DNA of 55,854 nucleotides from Lactifluus volemus (Eukaryota; Basidiomycota; Agaricomycetes; Russulales; Russulaceae), in the NCBI GenBank assembly GCA_022376515.1, contig WTXI01000241.1, positions 1 through 55,854 on the forward strand. The letters are read 5' to 3'. This document shows, piece by piece, positions 36,237 to 47,100 of the stretch. A model generated the notes under the pieces. The model worked only from the letters and a program-made list of their open reading frames with translations. It searched no databases and was not told the origin of the DNA. Both the position numbers and the translations under genes were made by a program. Each line of letters starts with the position of its first letter. Positions within the stretch are counted from its first letter, which is position 1.

Positions 36237-36407
36237 ATGCAAGGGGATCTCGCCATGGTCTTCGCGCCATACCTCCAGCAACGTTTCGAGGATGAAGTTA
36301 TGAAGCATCTAGTGCGCGTCTGTTTTGCGGACGGGGGAGAATTCACCATACTCATCCCACTATATAGTGTTGAAGGACGCAAGAAGTGGTCAGTTTCAAA
36401 TGATTGA
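36237..36407 (+). CDS. Small ORF (56 aa) conserved as relics upstream of other NLR copies
   Basis: The ATG at 36237 follows an ATAATATAA stretch. The 56-residue product starts MQGDLAMVFAPYLQQRFEDE and contains CFADGGEFTILIPLYSVEGRKKW, with a protein-like composition. Homologous DNA lies upstream of copy 1 (about 100-190), copy 4 (about 43690-43820) and copy 5 (about 52080-52220), but there the frame is broken by stops or small deletions. I do not recognise a family. It may be a remnant exon of a longer gene carried along by the NLR duplications. Whether it is expressed cannot be told from sequence. Confidence 0.35.
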   Translation: MQGDLAMVFAPYLQQRFEDEVMKHLVRVCFADGGEFTILIPLYSVEGRKKWSVSND

Positions 36408-36439
36408 TGCCGTTTGACGGACGGTTTTCATGTTTGACC

Positions 36440-36781
36440 GCCAAATGCCTGGAGCGTACGATACCACTGAGAGTGACATACGCCCACAGGCCGATCACTG
36501 AAAGTTTTACGATAACTCTGAGTCAATTATGATTTGACCCACTGGGGTGTGGAGAGTCTTAGGGCGGAGGTGCGACTGCTATAACAACTACGACAAAGTT
36601 CACGTTTTCCCTCTGAGCATGTGTCCAGACTGATTCTTCCAAGGCCATCATGCTCTGAGTCTGCGCCAAGCTCGATGCCACGCCACATTGTGTAACCGTG
36701 GCTGGCTGTTGTTTGTTCAAATGAGGAAGTTGTCGACATGCGGACTGCACGTTGTTGTCTCAACCTCTTACCTCGACTACG
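36440..36781 (+). promoter_or_regulatory. 5' flank of NLR copy 3
   Basis: Shared with the other copies: CACTGAGAGTGACATACGC, then CTCTGAGTCAATTATGATTT and CACTGGGGTGTGGAGAGTC. It contains TGAGTCA at 36519-36525, a Gcn4/AP-1-like heptamer also present at 278-284. Function is inferred from conservation only. Confidence 0.4.
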
Positions 36782-39700
36782 ATGGCTCTTTCACAACCGA
36801 ATTCGTATGCCAAAGTCTATTTCATCTCATCTCGCTCAATGTTAATCATTACTACAGCCAAGATCCTCAAAACCCTGGAACAGAGTACACCAGTCATTTC
36901 CATTCAATTCCGATTTTGACTCAGATATCTGCCTTTGAACAGTGCCCAGGTTATCGAAACTCAACAAAGCTTTCTCCCCCTCGAGGTGACTGGTACGTAT
37001 ATTAGTGATGCCACCGAGATGTATTCTAAGCCCGTTTCTCCTGTCAGTTCTCAGGGCGCACAATCTTCCTCGTCTCAAGGCCGTCTTTTGGAAGAAAACA
37101 TGGTTTTATGTCACTGTGACCAACGAGGCGAGAAAATGGCAGACACGACCTGCTCGAAGCGTGGGACAGCGCGTGGAATGGAACCAGGTTCTGGACACCT
37201 TGTACGAATTGTCGTATTTTCTTTCTTGTATTTACAACTGAGTCTCTTGCAGTGCCGTACTATCCCTCTCCCATATTACAGCGTCTCTTTATGCGAAAAG
37301 GACCATGCATAAAGACATCCTCGTTGGAAGACATGAGATACTCTGTGAACCTCAACATGGTTCGTATTGTTGGATTCTTACTCGCATTCATATGACTCAG
37401 CACGCTGGATGTAGAACTTGATATTATCTTGAGCCATGATGGCGGTCATTCAGTGGAGCCGGTCACAATTGTCTTGAAGATCACCGTCTCGCCAAATGCG
37501 AGTCCCTCTCTAGCTGATCCGGTCAACATCGTGAACTACACAGCGATCAATTTGGAAGGCCCGGTCGTTGAAGGAAATGCCGTGTCTCCTACTATTCAAG
37601 TCAACGGTGAATCCATGCAACCGACAGTAGTCACTCCTTCTCTGCTTCCTTTAACCGGGACCAGTGACCTTCCCATTGAGAGCGGTACTTCGGTATCGGA
37701 CAGCCAGACGGAGATGCCACGCATCGCTCTCCGTCGTGCTGAGGAGGCTGTCAATACGATGGAAACATGGGCCGTTGCTGTTGGGGTCGTCAAGCAGGTG
37801 ATGGATGCTGTCAGTCCAATCGCATCAGTATGCTCGAACCTATTTTTCCTTTTCTTCGCCGAGTTAACTTCTGTTCCCCAGCTGCATCCCTACGCAAGTC
37901 TAGCATGGAGTCTGCTCTCAAAGATTCCCGAGGTACGTCACCTTGCCTTGTCAGATGATGCGGGACATTCATTTTTTGTTTTCTCCTCGTTTCCAGACGT
38001 TACTACAGCAGGCTCAGCGTGATGATAATGTCCGATCATTATTTGAAGCCATATGCGATGCGTTCAAATTTGCGGAAGAAGCCGACACTTTGAGGAGGAT
38101 CAAGCCGGAGTCTCTTCAGGCGAAAATCCTTGAGGACATGCTGGAACGGGTCTCGGAAATCAGTAAATTTATCGAATCGTATGCGGAGGATGTGCGAGTC
38201 GGTACGTTGTCCTGAGCTCTCATTAGTAGTTATTAACATGCGATCTACAGGGAAGCGGACTTGGAAGAATATCCGTGGTCAAGTTGACGGGAAAGTCACA
38301 CAGTACAGCACTATCCTCATTCGACTTCGAGACGATTTTCTCGCGCGCGCTGCTGTCACGACGGAGGTTACTGTGCTTCGAATACAGGACCATGTGAGTA
38401 ATATTAGTCCAAACAAACAAGGGCTACTCGACTCAAAGGTGTAAATACATAGCTTAAGGCGATGTCAAACCAAGCATCAGAAGCTGGTGCGTACTTCTGA
38501 TGGCCATGAAATGGTCTGACCCTCGATCGATCTGACAATGGCACACAGAATTTAATGCTTTAATCAGGGAATTGCCTTATAAGGGAGGCTGGCGATTCGG
38601 CGAAGAGAAACGCTGTCTTCCAGGAACTCGCGAAGATTTCTTGGATCATATCATCAAGTGGGTCGAGAATCCCGAATCTGAACGTGGGCTCGTGCTCTTC
38701 GGCCAAGCAGGCACTGGAAAGTCCTCGATAGCACATGAAGTCGCACGTCACTTCAAGGACAAGAGTCTCGGCTCTTACCTCGCCTTCGTGCAGAAGGAGG
38801 GTTCCAAAGAGGCGTACCAACTTTTCACAACACTTGCCTGTGATCTCTCCAACACCTATCCTGCGTTCAAATCTGCCCTTGGGAGTGTCCTCAAGGATCT
38901 GTCACTCCGTAGTACCCGAGACCATCATATGCTTTTTGAACGGCTCATCCTCGAACCGCTCAAGGACCTACAAATTCGTGATCCAATTCTTATCGTAATC
39001 GATGGATTGGACGAGAGTGGAGATGCGAGCGGCACCAAAGGATTACACACTTTTCTTGCTCAGCATCTTCTCGACCTTCCTTCAAAATTCCGTGTTCTCA
39101 TCACCTCAAGACCGGAGGATGGCATCGAAGCTGCGTTTGCAGATGCACCATCTGTCTACGCCCTTTACATGGATGACGACAAACTTGCTGCGAAAACGGA
39201 GGACGATATTCTCACGTACTTTAAGGTCGGGCTCCATCCGGACGTTTTCAAAGACTATGGCGTGAAGCTGGCAAAGGCGGCGGAGTGCCTGTTCCAGTGG
39301 GCATCCGTTGCATGTGGATTCATAAACAACCCTCCTGCTAGTTTCGGCTTTAGCAAGAAAGAGGTCGTACAGCGCTTGTTGGGACGCAATCATGACCGCG
39401 ATGGACAAGATCCGTTGGACCAGTTATACAAAGAAGTTCTCGAGGGGTATTTCAACCCCCCTGCAGCACAGACTTTATTTCGATCTGTGATGGGACAAAT
39501 TTTTGCTGCGATCGAGCCCCTCACCACCAGTTCCCTGATTTCCCTGCGCCGACATGCACCTAAAGATGATCCCGAGGATCCTGACCCTGAAGATTCTGAT
39601 CGGGTTCTCAAAATGCTCGGTCATCTTGGCTCGGTGCTGAGCAATGTCACTTCATCCGATGGAACGCGACCGATCGTTCCTCTCCATTCTTCATTCCGTG

Positions 39701-42436
39701 ACTTTCTAGCAGATGAGAAGAGTGGGGCATTTCATGTCGACTTTGGCAAGGCGCACCGTCGGTTGGCACATTCCTGTCTTGGTTTAATGCTCGATAAACT
39801 CAAGTTCAACATTTGTAAACTGGAGTCGTCATATCTCGCGAACAGGGATGTCCCAGACTTGGAGTCTCGAATTTCCGAGCACATTCCGCCCGCTCTGTCG
39901 TATGCCTGTATTTTTTGGGACGACCATTTAGAACACGTTGCTTTCGAACAAGATCTCTTCATGAAACTTCGATCCCTGTTCGAGACAAAGTTTCTGTTCT
40001 GGTTAGAAGTGCTTAGCATGAAGAACAGTGTTGGCCTTGCTTCGCCAGCAATGGCATCTCTGAAGATGTGGTTGCAGTCTGACGAGGGAATGGTGAGTAC
40101 ATCCTATACTTATGAATGGCATGTAATAACTATTGTGTGAATTACAATAGCCCCAACAGAACGTGAAGAATCTCCTGGCATTGGTGAACGATGCGTTCGC
40201 GTTTGTGCGGTATTTCGGGATGGCAATAGCAAAAAGCGCCCCGCATATATATATATCTTCTCTGCCTCTCGCACCATCCTCTTCCCGCATTATCGAGCAT
40301 TACCTTCCTTTATTCCCCCACACATTATCTTTGGATCGCGGGCAATTGCCTCATTGGCCAGCATTGGAAATGGTGATTCAAGCACATGACGAGTCGATCG
40401 ATTCCGTTGCATTCTCGCCAAATGGGCAGCGGATAGCCTCAGGCTCGCGAGACCACACGATTCGGGTGTGGGATGCCACGACCGGAGAGCTTGTAGCGGG
40501 CCCTTTTTCCAAGCATACCGATATGGTCCTTTCTGTTGGATTCTCGCCGGACGGACAGCGCATTGTCTCGGCCTCCGCAGATCACACAATTCGTGTGTGG
40601 GATGCCGCAACAGGAGATGTCGTAGCGGGGCCGTTCATTGGACATAGTAATTTCGTCAGATCTGTTACGTTCTCGCCAGACGGGCAGCGCATCGCGTCTG
40701 CCTCGGACGATTGCACGATCCGGATATGGAATGCTACAACAGGAGAGGTTGTTGCAGGCCCGTTTAATGGACACACGGCTCCGGTCAACTCTGTCGTATT
40801 CTCGCCGGACGGGAAGCGGATTGCCTCGGGATCGGATGATCGCACGATTCGACTGTGGGATTCTGCAGTAGGAGGGATCGCAGCGGGCCCATTTACTGGA
40901 CACACTGAACCAGTCAACTCTGTTGGATTTTCACCGGACGGAGAGCGCATTACGTCGGCTTCGTTCGATCACACAATTCGTGTTTGGAATTCCGCAACAG
41001 GAGAGGTCATGACGGACCCGTTTAGAGGACACGCCAGTGAGGTCTGTTCTGTCGCATTCTCGCCTAACGGGCGGCGTATCGCCTCCGCCTCCCTCGATCG
41101 CACAATTCGTGTGTGGGATGCTGCAACAGGAGAGATCATTGCGGGCCCCTTTACTGGTCACGCCAGTACAATCTTTTCTATTGCGCTCTCACCGGACGGA
41201 CAGCGCATTGCCTCGGCCTCGTTCGATCGCACGATTCGTGTGTGGGACGCCACAACAAGAGAGGCCGTAGCAGGTCCGTTTACTGGACACGCCAATTCGT
41301 TATTTTCTATTGCGGTCTCGCCGGACGGGCAGCGCATCGCCTCGGCCTCAGCAGATTACACGATTTGTATTTGGGATGCCACAACTGGAGAGGTCACAGC
41401 GGGCCCGTTTGCTGGACACACCGATTGGGCTATTGATGTCTCATTCTCCCCAGACGGGCAGCGAGTTGCTTCGGCCTCAAACGATCGCACGATTCGTGTG
41501 TGGGATGCAGCTACGGGAGAGGCCGTAGTGGACCCGTTTACTGGACACACTAAAGAAGCCACGTCTGTTGCGTTCTCACCGAACGGGCAGCGCATCGCTT
41601 CGGGCTCGCGGGATGGCACGATTCGCGTGTGGGATGCTGCAACAGGAAAGGTTGTAGCTGACCCATTTACTGGTCACACCGATGACGTCAGCTCTCTTGA
41701 ATTCTCACCAGACGGGCAACACATTGCCTCAGCTTCCCTTGATCGCACAATTCGTGTGTGGGATGCAGGAACAGGAGAGGTTGTAGCCGGGCCGTTTATT
41801 GGGCACAGCGACGATGTCAATTCTGTTGCATTCTCGCCGAACGGGGAGCGCATTGCTTCAGCCTCAGATGATCGCACGATTCGTGTGTGGAATGCCACAA
41901 CGGGAATGGTTGTAGCCGGCCCATTTATTGGACATACGAGTTGGGTCTCCTCTGTTGCATTTTCACCAGATGGGCAGTGCATTGCCTCAAGCTCTGCAGA
42001 TCGCACGATTCGCGTATGGGATGCAACAACGGGAGATATTGTGGCGGGTCCATTTATTGGACACACCGATTCAGTCTGTCTCGTTGTATTCTTGCCGGAC
42101 GGACAACGGATCGCCTCGGCCTCACTAGATTGTACGATTCGCATGTGGCATGTCGGAACACTATGCACTGCCTCGGCCTTGAGAAATCGCACGATCATGG
42201 CTCATGCGGAAAAGCCGAGAACAGAAGATATTGACAAGTTCCCGGTCAATAGTGATGGATGGGTGTGTTGGGAGAATGGAGAGCTTCTTTTATGGATTCC
42301 CCAGATTCACCGGCCATATTTCAATAGGTCCAACACTGTCTGGATTGGAGGCAGAAACTATACCCAGCTTGATCTCTCAAACTTTGTACATGGGTCGAAT
42401 TGGGCTACGGTATATGTTCCTAGTTCATCTAGCTAG
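36782..42436 (+). CDS. NLR-like C2-NACHT-WD40 protein, copy 3 (intact)
   Basis: It has the same 12-exon plan and domain order as copy 2, with all donor and acceptor sites present. The last two exons are 38549-40092 (1544 nt) and 40151-42436 (2286 nt), each in correct phase. The C2 segment differs from all others (LKAVFWKKTWFYVTVTNEARK). NACHT motifs are complete: GQAGTGKSS, ILIVIDGLDES, VLITSRPED and LHSSFRDFL. The exon before the linker ends QSDEGM instead of QRK. Fourteen WD40 repeats are followed by [13 protein letters not shown] and the cap GWVCWENGELLLWIPQIHRP, ending SSSS at 42436. The WD40/C-terminal section pairs with copy 1, not with copies 2 and 4. It is likely functional as a STAND receptor by family knowledge; ligand and partners are unknown. 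Confidence 0.9.
40370..42151 (+). repeat. WD40 array of copy 3 (14 x 43 aa)
   Basis: 1782 nt from the same start to the same end marker as in copy 2, an identical length. Units differ mostly at the three residues after GH and at the residue before the D of xDRTIRVW. Confidence 0.95.
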
Positions 42437-42649
42437 AGTCGGTACACTATCTATGTATGGCATCCCAGAATTCAACGGTAGAGGTAGCACCAGTGAATCT
42501 AGTATGATCATAAGTCATCAGAGGTTTGTCGAAGTCTTTTAATCTTGGGAAGGTGTGCGCGTTTGGAAGAGCTATGACTCTGATGAATAATCATACTTTT
42601 AGCTTTTGAGCAGGCAATGAATATATTCGCTGCTCCCACGCCTACCTAA

Positions 42650-42775
42650 GTCGTTGATGTAATGGGCGGCGGCGATTGAAGTTTATCGATTCGACGATAA
42701 ACTCTGATAAGATCAGATAAGTGATCGATAAGCGGTTTTTGGCATACCACGTGATGAGAAAAGTCATGGTCACTG
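42650..42775. repeat. Dispersed repeat A, first copy
   Basis: A sequence with TGATGTAATGGGCGGCGGCG, an imperfect palindrome at 42681-42702 (GTTTATCG arms with CGATAAAC), TGATAAGATCAGATAAG and CACGTGATGAGAAAAGTC recurs at 49851-49975 downstream of copy 4. Identity is high, but the block is absent downstream of copy 2. Confidence 0.8.
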
Positions 42776-42819
42776 ACTGCGCGTGACCTGACCTTCGACT
42801 TCCAGCAGCGACTGTCCAA

Positions 42820-44119
42820 CACTGGCCTATGCCCGCCTGCTGACGCCTGCCCTGACTCATCCTTTTGTCCGTGTCTGCGTTTCTGTCCACCCCTGGCTGT
42901 TGACACCCGTCTTTCCCAACTTGTCCATCCCTGCCCGCCTGCTAACACCTGCCTGCCAGCACCCTCCCGTGACTTCCGTCCATCACATCAAACACGGTAC
43001 TGGCGGCACACACACACCATCACGGACTCGGAACGTTCCGACCAATGCTCCCTTACGGAGCTCGAGCCTCACGCCACTCGCTCCATGAAAAACATTAGGA
43101 ACAACGAATGCAACAACTCCACGAGGTCTTTTCTCTTGATCTAGAGTTGTCAAAGCGCTTGACTGGATGTCCGTTTGAATGGGCGAGGGATGGCGGAGAG
43201 CGATGATGGGTCAGGGATGGAGGACGAAAGGAAGAAAAAGGGCGAGGATAGTATGAAAGGGAAAACGCGGCGTTTCAAAGGTAATAGTCACGCAGACCTG
43301 TGGATTGTCGAAAATGAGCTAATCGAGTGTCGACCCGAGAGCAGACAAGACAGCTTTGGGTAAATAGGGAGTATTCCGAGAGAAGTTTATGGAATAACCA
43401 ACCTGAAGACATGGGGCAGATCTACCCAAGAAGCACAATATCAGTTTAAGGAATGTCAACGCTAGAAATGGCACCTGCATAATAACAGTGTTGCACACTC
43501 GAGATCATGTTATCACAAGAGGACTTGCCATTTCCTTGTCTTAATAGTACACTAGGGGGTCCACTATCTCCCCTTAAGACAGATTGCCTCTAGGCGAAAT
43601 ATATATCATAGTATAGTATTCCGGTACAGTATCCAACAACCAGAACGCATGGCCCCTAGAAAGCAACTCGACTCGTGCCCAAAGGCCTGCGTAACAAGGG
43701 GATCTCGTCATACCTCGAGCAACTTTTCGAGGATAAAACATCTAGCGCGCGTCTGTCTTGCGGACGGGGGAGAATGCACCATGCTCATCCCACTGTAGTG
43801 TTGAGAGACGCAAGAAGTGGCAGTCTCAGGATGATCGACGCCCGAAGTCGGTGGTTTTCATGATTGAAACACACGATAGTGAGATACGCTCACAGGCCGA
43901 TCAGTTTTATGATAACTCTGAGTCGATTATGATATGACCCAAGTGGATAGTCGCCATAACAACGACAGTCCTGGCCATCACGTGCGGAGTCTGCGTCAAG
44001 CTCGATGAAGGATCGCCACGCCGCTGCCACAACAAACGTGATTTGGAACGCGTTCCAATGAGGTACCTTGTCAACATGCGGACGGCACCTTGTTGCCTCA
44101 ACCTCTCACCTCGACTACA
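42820..44119. repeat. Upstream block shared by copies 4 and 5, first copy
   Basis: About 1.3 kb matching 51230-52713. Landmarks include CTTGTCCATCCCTGCCCGCC, CTCACGCC(A/G)CTCGCTC, the run GTTGCACACTCGAGATCATG and GCCTCTAGGCG(A/C)AATATAT. The matches are separated by scattered small indels. The first 200 bp are C-rich with repeated CCTGCC/CGCCTG motifs. No gene is supported, though a degenerate copy of the 56-aa ORF lies near 43690-43820. Confidence 0.75.
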
Positions 44120-47100
44120 ATGTCTCTTGCACAACTAGATTCGTATGCCAAAGTCTATTACATTCCTTCTCGCTCAGTATTAATCATTACTACAGCCAAG
44201 GTCCTCAAACCCCCGAAATAGGGTACCTCACTCACTCCCATTTAATTGTCATTTTTGCTCACATAATTGCCTTTGACCAGTGCTCAGGTCATCGAAACTC
44301 AACAACGACTTCTCCCTCTCGAGGTGACTGGTACGTAGGTTGGTGATCCCACTGAGATGTGTCCTATTGTAAACCCGTTTCCCCGTCAGTACTGAGGGCG
44401 CACAATCTTCCTCGTCTCAAGACCGTCTTTGGGAAGAAACGACAGTTTTACGTAACTGTGAACAACGATGCGAGAACATGGCAGACACGACCTGTTCGAA
44501 GCGTGGGACAGCGCGTGGAATGGAACCAGGTTCTGGACTCCTTGTACGAAATCTATACTTTTTTGAAATTTCTTTTTACAATTGAGTCTCTTGCAGTGTC
44601 ATACTATCACTCTCCCGTATTACTGCATCTCTTTATGTGAAAAGGACCTTGAGGAAAGACATCCTTGTTGGAAGGCATGAGATCCTCTGTGAACCTCAAC
44701 ATGGTTCGTCTTGTTGGGTTTTTTACTCGCATCCATGACTCAGCACATTGTAGACCTTGATATTATTTTGAGCCATGATGGGGGTCACTCAACGGAGCCG
44801 GTCACACTCTCCTTGAAGATCACCGTCTCACCAAATGCGAGTCACTGCCTGACTGCTCCGGTCAGCACCGTGAACCACACAGCGGTCGATTTGGACAGCC
44901 CGCCGGTCGTTGAAGAAAATGCCGCACCTCCTACTGTTCAAGTCGTCAGTGAAATCATCCAACCAGCGCTAGTCACCGCTCCTCTACTTCCTTTATCCGG
45001 GACCAGTGACCTCCCCATTGAGAGCAGTACTTCTGTGCGACCAGCATCGGACAGCCAGACGGAGATGCCACTCCGTCGTGCTGGGGAGGCTGTCGATACG
45101 ATGGAATCATGGGGCATGGCCGTTGGGGTCGTCAAGCAAGTGATGGATGCTGTCAGTCCGGTCGCATCAGTATGCCCAAAGCTATTTTGCCTTTTCTTGG
45201 CCGAGTTAACTTCCATACTCCAGCTGCATCCCTGCGCAAGTCTAGCATGGAGTCTGCTCTCAAAGATTCCCGAGGTGCGTCACCTTGCCTTGGAGGATGT
45301 GGGACGTTCATTATTTTTTGTCTCCTCGTTTCTAGACTTTGCTACAGCACTTTCAGCGTGACGACAATGTCCGATCACTATTTGAAGCCATATCCGATGC
45401 GTTTACGTTTACAAAAGATGAGGGCGCTTTGAGGAGGATCAAGCCGGAGTCTCTTCAAGCGAAAATCCTTGAGGACATGCTGGAACGGGTCTCGGAAATT
45501 AGCAAATTTATTGAATCGTATGCGAATGATGTGCGAGTCGGTACGTTATCCTGAGCCCTTTGGTTTAGTCTTTATTAACATACGATCTGCAGGGAAGCGG
45601 ACTTGGAAAAATATCCGTGGCCAGGTTGACGGGAAAGTCACACGGTACCGCACCATCCTCACCCGACTGCGAGACGATTTTCTTGCCCGTGCTGCTGTCA
45701 CGACGGAGGTTACTGTACTTCGAATACAGGACGATGTGAGTAATATTATCCCAAACAAGCAGGAGTTGCTCGACTCAATAGTGCGAATATAGCTTAAAGC
45801 GATGTCAAACCAAGCATTAGAAGCCGGTGCGTAATATTGATGCCCACGAGATCATGATCTGACGGAGAGCACACAGAATTCGGTTCCATAATCAAGGAAT
45901 TGCCTTATAAGGGAGGCTGGCGATACGGCGATGAGAAACGCTGTCTTCCTGGAACACGCGAAGATTTCTTGGGTCATATCTTCAAGTGGGTCGAGAATCC
46001 TGAATCAGAACGTGGGCTCGTGCTCTTCGGCCAAGCAGGCACTGGAAAGTCCTCGATAGCACATGAAGTCGCACGCCATTTCGAGGGCAAGCGTATCGGA
46101 TCTTACTTCGCCTTCGTTCGGAAGGAGGGTTCCAACGACGAGGCATACAAGTTTTTCACGACACTTGCCTGTGATCTCTCCAACACCTATCCTGCGTTCA
46201 AATCCGCCCTCGGAGGGTCCTTAAGGATCATATGTCGCTCCGTGGTACCCGAGACCGTGGTACCCTTTTTGAACGACTCATCCTCGAACCGCTCAAGGAC
46301 TACAAATCCGTGATCCAATCTTATCGTAATCGATGGATTGGACGAGAGTGGAGATGCGAGTGGCACTAAGGATTACACACGTTCCTTGCTGATCATCTTC
46401 TCGACCTCCCTTCAAAATTCCGTATTCTCATCACATCAAGGCCGGATGATGGAATTGAATCTGCATTCGCCGAGCCTATCTGTCCACACCCTCTACATGG
46501 ATGATGACAAGCTTTCTGCGAAAACGGAGGACGATATTCTCGCGTACTTCCAGGACGCGCTCGATCCGGACGCTTTCAAAGACTATGGCGTGAATCTATC
46601 AAAGGCAGCGGAGGGCCTGTTCCAGTGGGCTCTGTTGCATGCAGATTCATAAACAACCCTCCTGCTAGTTTCGGCTTTAGTGAGAAAGAGGTCGTACAGC
46701 GCTTGTTGGGACACTCTCGAGTCGCGATGGACAAGATCCGTTGGAACAGTTATACGAAGAGGTCCTCGAGGGATATTTCAAGTCGCCTGCAGCACAGACG
46801 TTATTTAGATCCGTGATGGGACAACTTTTTGCTGCGATTGAGCCCTCACCATCAGTTCCCTGATTTCCCTGCGCCGACATGCACCTAAAGATGATCCCGA
46901 GGATCCTGACCCGGAAGATTCTGATCGAGTTCTCAGAATGCTCGGACATCTTGGCTCGGTGCTGAGCAATGTCACCTCATCGGATGGAACGCGACCGATC
47001 ATTCCTCTCCATACTTCATTCCGTGACTTTCTAGCAGATGAGAAGAGTGGGGCATTTCATGTCGACTTTGGCAAGGCGCACCATCGGTTGGCACATTCGT

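Noticed and set aside
42830..43010. C-rich CCTGCC/CGCCTG stretch as a coding or minisatellite region
   Set aside because: Units are irregular, and frames are not conserved between the two copies of the block.
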